Positions 1 to 9,142 of a DNA stretch of 19,828 nt are shown here, in pieces. Source of the stretch: Coemansia sp. RSA 922 (lineage: Eukaryota > Kickxellomycota > Kickxellomycetes > Kickxellales > Kickxellaceae). Under the pieces are notes generated by a model, which saw only the letters and a program-made list of their open reading frames with translations, searched no databases and had not been told where the DNA came from. Both the position numbers and the translations under genes were made by a program. The DNA is taken from the NCBI GenBank assembly GCA_027577415.1, contig JANBQS010000367.1:1-19828 (forward strand), given 5' to 3'. Each line of letters opens with the position of its first letter. Position 1 is the stretch's first letter.

Positions 1-584
1 CAACCGATAGGTGAAATTTCACCCACATAAGTATTAGCAACATTAGACGCTACTCCACAACCAATACCCATGACAAATCGACCGAGAGAAAAATGTACCG
101 CAGTAGTAGCCGTACCCATCCATACTGATCCAGCCAAAAAGAATCCGTTATTAATAACTAAAGTATTACGCCGACCGATACTATCAGCTATAACACCCGA
201 TGCCAAAGCTCCGACAAGTCCGCCGACAGATAGTATTCCGATAGCTACAGACCATGAGTTTTCGGAGAATAATATGTGCTTGGGAAACTCTCCTACTCCG
301 CTACTAGTGTCTTCGTCTTGGAATAGACAGATTGTTAGTTTGCTAGCTCCCGCAATACCAAGTGACCATCCAATACACATGGCTGAGAGTGATACCAGAA
401 GAACTGTCGTTAGAACGTAGAAACTAAATCCTGAATCGCGAGAATCCTGGAACTTGTCACTGTCGACGTCGTGTAGGTCGACGGCAAATACCCGAGGCAC
501 CGAAAGTCCGCTGTTGTTGACCACCGCTGAACGTGTCTTGGCGCCCGAGCATCGGGTGTGCGCCTTGCCATATCTAGGCAACAT
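1..584 (-). CDS. MFS sugar transporter (sugar porter family), N-terminal part, truncated by window edge
   Basis: On the minus strand an open frame runs from an ATG at 584 to the window edge: 194 codons with no stop. The first 50 or so residues are hydrophilic and presumably cytosolic. A first membrane segment lies at about 53-80 and a second at about 110-130. The loop between segments 2 and 3 reads GVIADSIGRR (residues 130-139), the MFS signature G-x-x-x-D-x-x-G-R-R. The fourth segment contains GRFVMGIGCG and ends in YVGEISP (186-192), which matches the sugar-porter PxxxxEISP-type signature. This identifies a plasma-membrane-type facilitator or proton symporter of hexoses or related polyols; the substrate cannot be read from this part. 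The C-terminal two thirds lies outside the window. A TATATA element at 690-695 about 105 bases upstream supports this start. Confidence 0.88.
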   Translation of the reverse strand, partial: MLPRYGKAHTRCSGAKTRSAVVNNSGLSVPRVFAVDLHDVDSDKFQDSRDSGFSFYVLTTVLLVSLSAMCIGWSLGIAGASKLTICLFQDEDTSSGVGEFPKHILFSENSWSVAIGILSVGGLVGALASGVIADSIGRRNTLVINNGFFLAGSVWMGTATTAVHFSLGRFVMGIGCGVASNVANTYVGEISPIG

Positions 585-978
585 TACAGATAAACAAAAT
601 AAGAAGATATAGATAATGTACCGAGATGAATAAATGTAGGACGTGCGAAAGAACCAGAGGATGAGGGTTAGCTGCCACTCCCCCTGTTGTATATAGCTCG
701 ACGGCAAAAAAAGACTTGATAGTATTTTGTTACTTGTTCACAAGTAAGAGTAAAATAGCGACATTGATCCAGCTAGTAATTGATCCAAGTCCTATTTATG
801 TAGACGATATCTAAGACATTCGAGTATGCAGTAACTTTCAAAACTACTAGCCCCAAATCATGAACTTTTTCCCCACACACAAACGGTTATCGAGACGGTT
901 TGGAGATTGTTCTCCGCGCACAAATAAATTCAATAGTAAATCTCGCGTTTATAAATAAAGAAAGATAAAAATTCAGTC
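585..978. promoter_or_regulatory. Intergenic region: promoter side of the sugar transporter and 3' side of VDAC
   Basis: This stretch separates two tandem minus-strand genes. Its left half should hold the transporter promoter. A TATATA run at 690-695 is the best core-promoter candidate, followed on the minus strand by a C/G run containing AGGGG, a stress-element-like pentamer. The right half is AT-rich and should hold the VDAC 3' UTR. I see no tRNA-like structure and no credible small reading frame here. Confidence 0.4.
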
Positions 979-1830
979 TTAAGCCTCAAAGGTCAGAGCA
1001 GCACCCAGCTTGTGAGTGTTCTCCTGCAGACGCGCAGTGTCGAAGAGACCAGCCAGCGAAAGCTTGACACCAGGACGCATGACCTGAGTGTAAGAGAGAC
1101 CAAGTCTTCCAGCATTATCGACCTTGGCCTTGACATAGGCGTCCTGGTCCAGAATATACTTAGTACCGAGCTCAGCCGAAACACCACCCTCAGGGTTCTT
1201 ATAGTCATAAACAGCCCTGGCACCAGCCTCCACCGACTTGGTAACACGCTGGTAGAATGCCAACTGGAACAAGTTCAAAGAGTTATTGCCCTGCAGAGTG
1301 ATCTGGTAGTCAGGACCAGAGTAACCCAAAGTAGAGTTAGTCTTAGTAACAGCACCACTGTTAATATCGTAGGCAAACTCAGCACCAACAAGGGCTCCCT
1401 CACGGCTGACTGTGACGTCGGCGGTGACAGCAGGGTTCAGAGCATCGACGTTAACGCGAGCAAAGAGGTTGTCCTGCTGGTAATCGATCTTTGTACGCAG
1501 AGCGCGCTTGGCAGAGCTCAGTGCAGAGGATCCCGAAAGCTCGAGCTTGAGTCCCTTGGCGAACTTGTTGGCGACCTCGACTTGGCCAGTAACGAGGTTG
1601 GCGGTATTCCAGGACTCGGTGTAAGTGAGACCGTTGACCTTGTCGGCGTACTTGGTCTTCAACTCGCTGATGATGGCACCCGACTTGATGTCCTGAGCAC
1701 CGTTGACGGTAAAAGTAACACCGTTGGCGGTGGTGGTCTTGACTTCGAGCTTTAGCGCGCCAAAGGGATAGTCCTTGCTGAACAGGTCATTGACGGGCTT
1801 GCAAAGGTCAGAGTAGTTGGGAGGAATCAT
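979..1830 (-). CDS. POR1: Mitochondrial outer-membrane porin (VDAC)
   Basis: This 283-residue protein has exactly the length usual for fungal VDAC. It forms the voltage-dependent anion channel of the mitochondrial outer membrane, passing ATP, ADP and other metabolites. It opens with the typical MIPPNYSDLCK amphipathic N-terminal helix (about 1-20), followed by alternating polar/hydrophobic strands expected of a 19-strand barrel. GLK at 93-95 is the motif conserved in eukaryotic porins. The family signature lies near the C-terminus (about 225-256: LDQDAYVKAKVDNAG followed by MRPGVK). The ATG at 1830 is the natural start, with an A/T-rich leader and no earlier in-frame ATG close by. There is no intron. 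It is divergent from the formin gene, and its promoter lies in the shared 1831-2228 region. Identification is secure; the symbol is borrowed from yeast nomenclature. Confidence 0.96.
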   Translation of the reverse strand: MIPPNYSDLCKPVNDLFSKDYPFGALKLEVKTTTANGVTFTVNGAQDIKSGAIISELKTKYADKVNGLTYTESWNTANLVTGQVEVANKFAKGLKLELSGSSALSSAKRALRTKIDYQQDNLFARVNVDALNPAVTADVTVSREGALVGAEFAYDINSGAVTKTNSTLGYSGPDYQITLQGNNSLNLFQLAFYQRVTKSVEAGARAVYDYKNPEGGVSAELGTKYILDQDAYVKAKVDNAGRLGLSYTQVMRPGVKLSLAGLFDTARLQENTHKLGAALTFEA

Positions 1831-2228
1831 GGCTGAGAGAGATTTGTAAATATAAAAAAAAAAGATTATGTAGATTTAGATGAGGAAACAAAAAAGAAAA
1901 CGTTTTTTTTTAGCGACAACACTTTTAAAATTCCTTGGAGATAATGTCACGTGCTGGCCCGATTTGATTGGCTGACAATTGTGCCACGTTCTACAACAAC
2001 GTCCATTTAGTGGACGATCAAAGATCATATGCTCGACTCGACTCGTAAATACAAAATGAAAAAATGAGACGTCTTACGGTTCGGCTCGAGTGACAGCGCG
2101 TGAATCCAAATACTACCTATAGAGCAAAAAGCCTCACGCGAGAAAGGTCCTCAGCAAATAGTATCATATTTACATTTACTTTTGGATTGGCATCTCTCTC
2201 TCTATTTTTTTTTATTTTCTTGCTAAAA
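1831..2228. promoter_or_regulatory. Divergent promoter between VDAC (-) and formin (+)
   Basis: The two start codons are 398 bases apart and the genes point away from each other. GTCACGTG at 1946-1953 contains a CACGTG E-box of the bHLH type. ATTGG at 1967-1971 is a CCAAT box read on the VDAC strand. A perfect inverted repeat CGTCCA-TTTAG-TGGACG occupies 2000-2016, and three overlapping CGACT-type repeats follow at 2033-2046. The formin leader (about 2150-2228) is a pyrimidine-rich tract with CT repeats and a long T run just before the ATG. No clear TATA box is seen for the formin. The elements are seen directly; their use is inferred. Confidence 0.55.
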
Positions 2229-5200
2229 ATGGAGTTTTGGAAGCGCAAGAAGGGTGGCGCTCCACCCACCCCAGTCAATGGCAATAGCAATATAAACCCA
2301 TCGACGATATCCGGACCAATACACAACACAGAGCCGACATTTAGTGGAGCACCACGTAGTCCAGTCACCTCAATTGGCTCTGACACTGGTGCGTCCTTTG
2401 GTGATGCGGAATTTCGGGAGCGCTACAAAACGTATAGACAGCAGAGACGGCAGTCACACACGTCGCGTAGTTCTCAGCTGACGACTGGGAGTAACGAGGG
2501 TACCGACACAGTGTACTCCCAGCCGCCGCCCATGCCGTCATCAGGGCCCCTGGTTATGAACCGGCATTGGAGCCATGAGGAGGTCAGTAGCTCTCAGCAG
2601 CGGGCGCCGTCGGTTATTTCTACTGCCAGCTCGGCGGGCAGCGGTGGTGGTGGACAGGATGCGGGTCCGCCGCGGGGTTCGCTCAGGTCTACGCGTAGTG
2701 CGGCTACGGGTCGGCCACTGACTGGCGGCAGCAACAGTGTTGGCGGAGACCAATCGATGCGCAGCGCCAACCGCGTAACGTCAGTGCCTTCGTCGGTCGT
2801 TGTGGGAGGGGCGTTCCCCTCGGCAGCGACTGGCATGTCTACAATCCACCGAGTACCGGAGGTGGAGTTGAGCGAAGAGGAGGTCAATCTGATGCTGGGG
2901 CGGCTCATGGACGAGATGGACTTGAAGGACGCGCAGCGGCTCCAGATGCACCAAATGTCGACGCCGAACAAGCTCAGACTCCTCAAGCAGCACAAGCAGT
3001 TCGAGGCATTCCCCACCGACAACCGCGGCAACGCTCCCGAGTACTTTTACCAGAGCCTCATTGGCACGGATATCCGCACGCTGCCCAAGCAGACGCTGGT
3101 GCACTTGCGGGTGTGCGTATCGACTCAGCCAGTCAACTGGGTCAAGCAGTTTGTGGAGATCCAGGGACTCGAGGCGCTGTCTGATTGTTTGGGTATTCTG
3201 AACCATGCGGGAGTTCGGAAGGGCGACGATATAACAAAGGAGATGGAGATCATAAAGTGCATCAAATCCGTCGTCAACATCCAGTGGGGAGCTCAAGACG
3301 TATTGCGGTACCCGACTTGCGTCCATAATCTCTGCTTTTCGATCGACGCACCCTCGCTGTTGACCCGGCGTCTGATCTCTGAGATCCTCACGTACATCTG
3401 CTACCTGAACGTGCCGACTGGCCACAAGGAGGTGCTGAAGGGGCTGGACAAGCTGCAAAAGTTCCGGGAGATGCAAAAGCGGTTCGAGCCCTGGATGCGC
3501 GCCCTCGAGTCAGCCGTCGACGGACGCGGGCGCATGGGCAGCAAAGTCGGAGTATCCGAAGAGCTCCGCCAGTTGGGTGGTACCGCTGACCGCGATCTCA
3601 CGGACTACGTTCTCTCGTCGATGATTTTCATGAACGCGGTCGTTGGCGTGCCAGACGACATCGAGATGCGCAACCATTTCCGCAACCAGCTGCACGCGGC
3701 TGGGCTGACGCGGATCCTGAAGAAGCTGCGCTCGGGGTTCGACAGTCCGCTCATTGCGTTGCAGATCAACAAGTACGACAAGGACGCGGAGCAGGATCTC
3801 GCCGACGCGATGGAGCTTTACAACCAGCAGATCATGCAGGACATGACGGATCCCGAGGAAGTGTTCCAGGCTATTTTGACGCAGATCGATGACGACGAGC
3901 GGTCGCAGGAACACTTTTTGTCCATCCTGCAGCGGCTGTTGCTGTTGCGCGACGACTTTGTTTCTTCCATCGAACCCGCCAACGGCGGTGGCGGCGGGGG
4001 GTCTACCAAGGCGCGGTACTACCAGCTGCTGGACGAGATTACGACCCAGGTGGTCATGGACATCCGCAGCGGCGAGCCTCCCCTGTCGGACGACAGCGAC
4101 TCGGAGGACATTGTGCGCAACAGCCGCGCCAACGACACGTTCACTTCGCAGTACGGAGTCAGCGTGGCCGGGATCATCGACAAGTTCTCCAACGAGGAGC
4201 AGCTCGAGGAGGCGGTGCGCGAGGCCAAGGACCTGCGCGAGCAGCTCGAAAAGGTGACGCGGCAGAAGAACGAGCTGGAGCTGGAAGTGTCGCTCAAGTC
4301 CGAGGGCCTGGTCGGCACGCTCAAGACCAAGATCTTTGCGCTCGAGGACCTCCTGCGCATGTCGCGCCACACAATCGAGGCGCTGCAGACGCAGATCAAG
4401 GAGCTGCGAGACCAGTTCACGCAGAAGCTGGCCAAGCAGGACTCGCAGCTCAAGCAGCTGTACTCGGCGCTGCAGGACGAGGCTGGCGAGCACGACATGC
4501 TGCGGCGGCTGAAGGACGACCTGACGCTTGAGAATGAGGTGCTGAAGAGCGGCGTGGCGTGGGACGAGGACGGCGGCCTGAGCCACGAGCTGCTGCTGGC
4601 CGAGATTGAAAAGCTCAAGCGCCAACGGCCCGAGCTCAATCGCATGACTGAGGCGCGGCAGATGCTCGAGAAGATCTTGGCCGATGCTGGCCAGGGCACC
4701 CCCGTGCGCAAGCCTGGCAAGCCTGCCGAGCCGCCTGGGAAGCCCACCGAGCCGCCTGTGCCTGCGCCGCCGCCGCTGCTGCCGGCTGGGGCTAAAATGG
4801 GCACTGTTACTATGGACTCGGTGCTGTCGACGCCCACGCGCCTGGCTGATTTCGCATCGGAGCTCGAGCGCAAGCTTGGCGGTGCTCGCAATGCCGCCCC
4901 CGAAGAGCCGCCCCGTGTGGAGACGCTCGACTCTGAGCCCGAAGATGCCGTGCCAGCCAAGCCTTCCTCCACGGCCTCTGCCACTGCTCCTCCGCCGCTT
5001 GCCCCGCCGCCGCCGCCGATGCTTGCTCGCGCCAACGCTGGGATTTCAGGCGCATCTCCCCCGCCGCCCGCGCCCCCGCCTCCGCCCATGTCCACGGGCG
5101 CCTCGCCTCCGCCAGCCCCGCCGCCGCCGCTGATGCCGGCGGGAGGACTGGGCGCCATCATGAAGCCCTCGGCTCAGGCGCTGGCCGGCGTCCAGCTGCG

Positions 5201-7235
5201 GTCGACGAAGAACGGCAGTGCTGCGTCGTCTGCTGCTCCATCGCCGTCCGCGCCTCCGCCTCCGCCACTGGCGCCCGCTGCGCCTCGCGCTCCAGGCATG
5301 GCTCCTCCTGCGCCGGGCTCTTCGTTGCTGGGTCCGCTGCGGCGCAAAGAGCTCGTCTATGTGCCTAAAGTCAAGCTCAAGGCCCTGCAGTGGGATAAGC
5401 TCAACGACCAGCATGTCGAGTCCTCGCTATGGTCCAAGCTCGAGGACCGTGCTGGCCTGCCTGAGCGTGAGGTAGTCGATACTCTGCACGCTAACGGAGC
5501 ATTCGAAAACCTCGAGCGCCTCTTTGCCGCCAAGCAAGCTGTTGACGTATTCGCCCTGCGCGAGAAGAGGCGTAAGGAGCGGGAAGAAAAGGCTCTGGAC
5601 GAGGTCTCGGTTCTCGAGTCCAAGCGTGCGTACAACTTGAACATAATGCTGGGTATGCTCAAGAAGCTAACGTTTGCCGATATACGTCGCGCGCTATTAC
5701 GTATGGACACTGCAGTTATCTCTGAGAACCTGCTGAAGCAGCTGCTGAGTTTTGTGCCGACTCCCGAAGAACGCGGTCTACTCTCCGCCTTCCACGGTCA
5801 GGCTGAGCGTAAGAGGCTGGCGCGTCCCGATCGTTTCTTTTTGGAGACTATGAAAGTCTGGCGTTATGAGCAACGACTCCGTGCTACGGTTACTTGGATT
5901 ACTTGGCCTGAGAGTTTCCGCGACGTACAAGCCGATGTTGCCTCGGTTATGACTGCCGCTCATGCTGTAGCTACTAGTCGCCATTTCCCTCAGGTCTTGG
6001 AAGTCGTATTGTCGATTGGCAATTTCATGAATGGATCCGGGTTCCGTGGTGGTGCGTTCGGTTTCCGTATTGCCTCGCTTAACCGTCTGATGGATACAAA
6101 GGCAGATGACAACAAAACTACGTTATTGCACTTTGTTGCTAGTGCCGTTGAGGAGAATTTCCCCGCTGCCCTGGAGTTCTTGGACGAGCTAAAGCCTGTG
6201 GACTCTGGTTGTCGCGTGTCTTATGCTGAGATGAAGGCGGAGATGGGCGATATGCGTGTTCGGTTGGCTGAAGCCAAACGCGAGTTGGAGTTGTTGCGCG
6301 AACAGCGAGAGAAAGAGTTGAAGGAAGTCGCTATGGAATCTGACTCCCAACCACCAGTCACTGCTCCTCCTGCTGAAGAGTCTGGTGGAGACTCTGGTGA
6401 TGAACGTGTATCTTCGGCGTCTGATCCACAAGATCGTTTCCTTCTGACTATGCGTCGATTCTTGGTCGAAGCTACCGAGCAATACGACGCCCTCGTCTCA
6501 CAATTTGCTGCAATGGACGAAGCATACGCCACTTCTGTTCTCCTTTATGGTGAAGATCCACGTACGATGGCGCCTGAGGAGTTCTTTGGTATATTCAAAA
6601 CGTTTACTGCGTCATTTGGTCAATCTCATCGCGACAATACGAGAGAACGCGAGCGCAAACGTGCAGCCGAGAAACGTCGTAAACAGATCGAACTGCAGAT
6701 TGAACAAAAGCGTGTCGCCAAACAGACTCGTTCTACCAATCGCCTACCAATACCCACATCTGGTACTATTCGTGAGCATCCTACTGATCATCAGGCTCCT
6801 TCGGATCTCACCGATACTGATACTATAGTACCTGCGGAGAATGGGGCTGTGGATGATTTGCTTAAATCTCTGATGGCTGGTACAGATTTGGAGCGTGTTG
6901 AGGCTACTAAGCGTCGTCGTCGTCGTGAGTTAATGAGTATAAGGAGGCGGAGCAGTGTGCGTCGCAGCGTTCATCGTAATAGTATATCTATAAAGGCGTT
7001 ACAGATGCTTAGGGATATTAAGGAGGACGAGGATGATGAGCCACTTGATGGTGATATGCCGCCTATTCCTTCATCGGCTGCTCGTCATTTACGCTCATTG
7101 CATCGTGGTGCTGATCGTATGAATACAATCTCGGAAGACGATAATGCCCAACAGGACCAAGAGATTCTTGACCGATTTGATGATCTGGATGAAACTGAAC
7201 GTCGGGCTGCACGTCGTCGCCAACTACTCGACTAA
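2229..7235 (+). CDS. Diaphanous-related formin (GBD/FH3, coiled coil, FH1, FH2, DAD)
   Basis: A 1668-residue actin nucleator. The first 210 residues are low-complexity and Ser/Gly/Arg-rich. The Rho-GTPase-binding and FH3 armadillo region spans about 211-587. A coiled coil lies at about 654-755 and the proline-rich FH1, with several poly-proline tracts for profilin-actin, at about 823-1033. The FH2 domain (about 1045-1450) shows LKALQWDKL (Trp1055) and GNFMN at 1264-1268 followed by RGGAFGFR. The diaphanous autoregulatory domain GAVDDLLKSLMAG (1539-1551) with the basic run KRRRRRE (1561-1567) folds back on the FH3 region until a Rho GTPase binds. It builds unbranched actin cables for polarised growth, septation and cytokinesis, as Bni1/SepA do. 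I start at the ATG at 2229 (context AAAAATGG, MEFWKRKK). The frame is open back to 2100 but has no earlier ATG. There is no intron. Confidence 0.96.
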   Translation: MEFWKRKKGGAPPTPVNGNSNINPSTISGPIHNTEPTFSGAPRSPVTSIGSDTGASFGDAEFRERYKTYRQQRRQSHTSRSSQLTTGSNEGTDTVYSQPPPMPSSGPLVMNRHWSHEEVSSSQQRAPSVISTASSAGSGGGGQDAGPPRGSLRSTRSAATGRPLTGGSNSVGGDQSMRSANRVTSVPSSVVVGGAFPSAATGMSTIHRVPEVELSEEEVNLMLGRLMDEMDLKDAQRLQMHQMSTPNKLRLLKQHKQFEAFPTDNRGNAPEYFYQSLIGTDIRTLPKQTLVHLRVCVSTQPVNWVKQFVEIQGLEALSDCLGILNHAGVRKGDDITKEMEIIKCIKSVVNIQWGAQDVLRYPTCVHNLCFSIDAPSLLTRRLISEILTYICYLNVPTGHKEVLKGLDKLQKFREMQKRFEPWMRALESAVDGRGRMGSKVGVSEELRQLGGTADRDLTDYVLSSMIFMNAVVGVPDDIEMRNHFRNQLHAAGLTRILKKLRSGFDSPLIALQINKYDKDAEQDLADAMELYNQQIMQDMTDPEEVFQAILTQIDDDERSQEHFLSILQRLLLLRDDFVSSIEPANGGGGGGSTKARYYQLLDEITTQVVMDIRSGEPPLSDDSDSEDIVRNSRANDTFTSQYGVSVAGIIDKFSNEEQLEEAVREAKDLREQLEKVTRQKNELELEVSLKSEGLVGTLKTKIFALEDLLRMSRHTIEALQTQIKELRDQFTQKLAKQDSQLKQLYSALQDEAGEHDMLRRLKDDLTLENEVLKSGVAWDEDGGLSHELLLAEIEKLKRQRPELNRMTEARQMLEKILADAGQGTPVRKPGKPAEPPGKPTEPPVPAPPPLLPAGAKMGTVTMDSVLSTPTRLADFASELERKLGGARNAAPEEPPRVETLDSEPEDAVPAKPSSTASATAPPPLAPPPPPMLARANAGISGASPPPPAPPPPPMSTGASPPPAPPPPLMPAGGLGAIMKPSAQALAGVQLRSTKNGSAASSAAPSPSAPPPPPLAPAAPRAPGMAPPAPGSSLLGPLRRKELVYVPKVKLKALQWDKLNDQHVESSLWSKLEDRAGLPEREVVDTLHANGAFENLERLFAAKQAVDVFALREKRRKEREEKALDEVSVLESKRAYNLNIMLGMLKKLTFADIRRALLRMDTAVISENLLKQLLSFVPTPEERGLLSAFHGQAERKRLARPDRFFLETMKVWRYEQRLRATVTWITWPESFRDVQADVASVMTAAHAVATSRHFPQVLEVVLSIGNFMNGSGFRGGAFGFRIASLNRLMDTKADDNKTTLLHFVASAVEENFPAALEFLDELKPVDSGCRVSYAEMKAEMGDMRVRLAEAKRELELLREQREKELKEVAMESDSQPPVTAPPAEESGGDSGDERVSSASDPQDRFLLTMRRFLVEATEQYDALVSQFAAMDEAYATSVLLYGEDPRTMAPEEFFGIFKTFTASFGQSHRDNTRERERKRAAEKRRKQIELQIEQKRVAKQTRSTNRLPIPTSGTIREHPTDHQAPSDLTDTDTIVPAENGAVDDLLKSLMAGTDLERVEATKRRRRRELMSIRRRSSVRRSVHRNSISIKALQMLRDIKEDEDDEPLDGDMPPIPSSAARHLRSLHRGADRMNTISEDDNAQQDQEILDRFDDLDETERRAARRRQLLD

Positions 7236-7683
7236 TAGTGCTTTTCATTCTTTTCTTTTTTTTTCTTTTTCTTGCATTTTGTTATTATTTCTTTTCACTC
7301 TTTTTTTTTCTTCAAAGATCTTTATTGTGCATCTCTCTTTATCCAATTGATTGCTTTCAAACTACTATCAGCCACTTTGGCTTTGTCGAAAAAAAGGATG
7401 GCCTTGCACAAAACAAAAAAATAAAGACATTGCTTAAAAGACTAAGAAAGAGCTTTGGGGAGCCTTTTTCTCTTTATTTTTTTGACTGTTGTCTTTTAAA
7501 ATAAAGAGAATGGTGCGGCCGCTGCTAGACCAAAAGCCGCTTACATCTTACCAATCCATTTTTTCGTCTATAAAATAGCCTTTTTGAGGCATTTGCTCTG
7601 TATCCACTTTTTCTCTCTCTCTTTATTCTCATTATTATTATTATTTCTCTGTACTCTTATATATATTTTTAACACCATTGGTT
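7236..7683 (+). promoter_or_regulatory. Formin 3' region and promoter of the trypsin-like protease
   Basis: The first half is extremely T-rich and should be the formin 3' UTR. AATAAA hexamers at 7420-7425 and 7500-7505 are candidate poly(A) signals. The second half holds a clear TATA box, TATAAAATAG at 7569-7578, about 106 bases before the protease ATG. It is followed by a pyrimidine-rich leader with CT and ATT repeats. No further gene is seen here. Confidence 0.55.
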
Positions 7684-8847
7684 ATGTACTTCAATTCCGC
7701 TTCACGCTTGGCTCTGGGTTTAGCCACTATATCTGTTGCTACTGCTGCGATAATTTATTTCCCTGCAAACGAAACACATAATCTTTATGCCAGAAACACA
7801 GCAGACTTTATTCCCAAGATATCAGGCGGTGAACCAGTATCTACAGATGATCTCAAATATGTTGCATTTATTCAAGCCGTTAAAGACACCATGGGTTCTT
7901 CATGTACAGGTTCTCTAATCGCTCCCAACATAGTACTATCTGCGGCGCATTGTATTTACAAAAACTCTACTCAACACTACGCAGCCAAAGAATTCCAAGT
8001 AGGATTCACTCATAAAACTCCAGATACAAGTAAGAAATATAAAGGATACTCTGTATCAAAGATTATTATGTTATCTTCGTTCAATATCTCTACACTTAGA
8101 ACCGATATTGCCATATTGGTCCTCAATGATAATGTACCAAAGGAGGTAGCTACCCCTGTTAAGCTTTATAGTGGCGACTTCAAGTTGGATACTCCCTTGG
8201 TAGCTGCAGGATTTGGAATGACTAATGCCACGGATAGTGATTCTACTCCAGAATCTCTAATGAAAGTATCATTAAATGTAGGCAGTGGTGAATATTGTAA
8301 GAGTAGATCGGGTTCTTACGATCATAAAGTAAATATATGTACTGATGGTACTCCCGGCAAAGATACATGTCGTGGAGATAGCGGCGGGCCGCTATTAACA
8401 CCAGTAGATAACGGGGATAACGGATATGCACTTATTGGTATTACTAGCTATACTCCAGTTAACTCTGATAATCCAAATGGACTTTGCGCACAACCTAAAG
8501 GTTCTGGAGTATATACTCGTGTAGCTCCTTATATTAATTGGATTGCTCAATATGCCAATCTCAATGCTACCGCTATTTCAATTACAAACACTACAGTTTC
8601 TCAGTCTGACTCTGAGACGGGACAATCAAAGTCTGAAACTAGTGCAAAATGGTTGAGCAGTGATTCTGAACCAATTGACGAAGTGGGTTCAACTACTGAG
8701 TATATTGATGGAGGAGCATCAATTATCTATGCTACTATGTATGATTCCTACACTAGCGATGCTACAAAGCCTAGGTTTATGTTGACAAACTCGATTGGAT
8801 ACATTACACTTAGTGCCGCTGTTGCTATGCTTATTACGCTAGTCTAG
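7684..8847 (+). CDS. Secreted trypsin-like serine protease (S1 family) with probable GPI-anchor tail
   Basis: A 387-residue S1-family protease. A hydrophobic signal segment spans about 8-26. A propeptide follows and probably ends at Lys45, releasing a mature N-terminus ISGGEP (Ile46). The catalytic triad is complete: His89 in SAAHC, Asp141 in TDIAIL, Ser233 in GDSGGP. Asp227, six residues before the serine, is the S1-pocket Asp of trypsin, so cleavage after Lys/Arg is expected. Cysteines for the three usual S1 disulfides are present. The protease domain ends near residue 293. The remaining 95 residues are rich in Ser, Thr, Asp and Glu with several N-glycosylation sequons, and finish in a short hydrophobic tail (about 369-387), typical of a GPI signal. 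The first in-frame ATG at 7684 is used; a TTG two codons earlier is not a plausible eukaryotic start. It is distantly paralogous to the two proteins at 17496 and 18941. Confidence 0.93.
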   Translation: MYFNSASRLALGLATISVATAAIIYFPANETHNLYARNTADFIPKISGGEPVSTDDLKYVAFIQAVKDTMGSSCTGSLIAPNIVLSAAHCIYKNSTQHYAAKEFQVGFTHKTPDTSKKYKGYSVSKIIMLSSFNISTLRTDIAILVLNDNVPKEVATPVKLYSGDFKLDTPLVAAGFGMTNATDSDSTPESLMKVSLNVGSGEYCKSRSGSYDHKVNICTDGTPGKDTCRGDSGGPLLTPVDNGDNGYALIGITSYTPVNSDNPNGLCAQPKGSGVYTRVAPYINWIAQYANLNATAISITNTTVSQSDSETGQSKSETSAKWLSSDSEPIDEVGSTTEYIDGGASIIYATMYDSYTSDATKPRFMLTNSIGYITLSAAVAMLITLV

Positions 8848-9142
8848 ATCAAGATAGTTATTATATATTATTTAGCTTGTGTTTCCATACACGTTTTTTT
8901 ATATTTTAATACACCATGTAGAATATATATACTGATGAGCAATGTCAAATATATGTCTATTATAAATTTCAAGTAATAGCTCTTTTTTAAAAAATGTCAC
9001 ATCTATTGTTGTAGGCTAGATGGCAAGTAGAGTTGAAAAAAAAAACTTTGATAGAGAAAGTCTAGAACCTACTGGCATGATATTTTCTTCATACTAGTGC
9101 GCGCGTGCATTCGGAATGACTGGGCTGTCATACGATGGTGAC
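8848..9142. other. Convergent 3' intergenic region
   Basis: This AT-rich spacer lies between the protease stop and the stop of the minus-strand small gene, so it should contain both 3' UTRs. TGTAGAATA at 8919-8927 fits a Puf-protein RNA element of the UGUANANUA form, on the protease strand. A GC-alternating run (GCGCGCGTGC) occurs near 9100. No gene is seen. Confidence 0.35.

Noticed and set aside
70..420. Plus-strand open frame over the transporter
   Set aside because: It is antisense to the clear MFS reading frame with its GRR and EISP motifs; the plus-strand protein has no recognisable content.
1012..1755. 247-codon plus-strand frame antisense to VDAC
   Set aside because: The minus-strand frame is a textbook VDAC; the antisense frame follows from its codon pattern.
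3510..5161. Very long minus-strand frames (371 and 380 codons) inside the formin
   Set aside because: They are antisense to coiled-coil and FH1 sequence, and are low-complexity Leu/Ser/Gly-rich products of the GC-rich codons on the other strand.
7515..7524. GCGGCCGC (NotI-like) palindrome, possible cloning scar
   Set aside because: The flanking sequence is continuous AT-rich intergenic DNA with no vector-like sequence; an 8-base palindrome by chance is acceptable.
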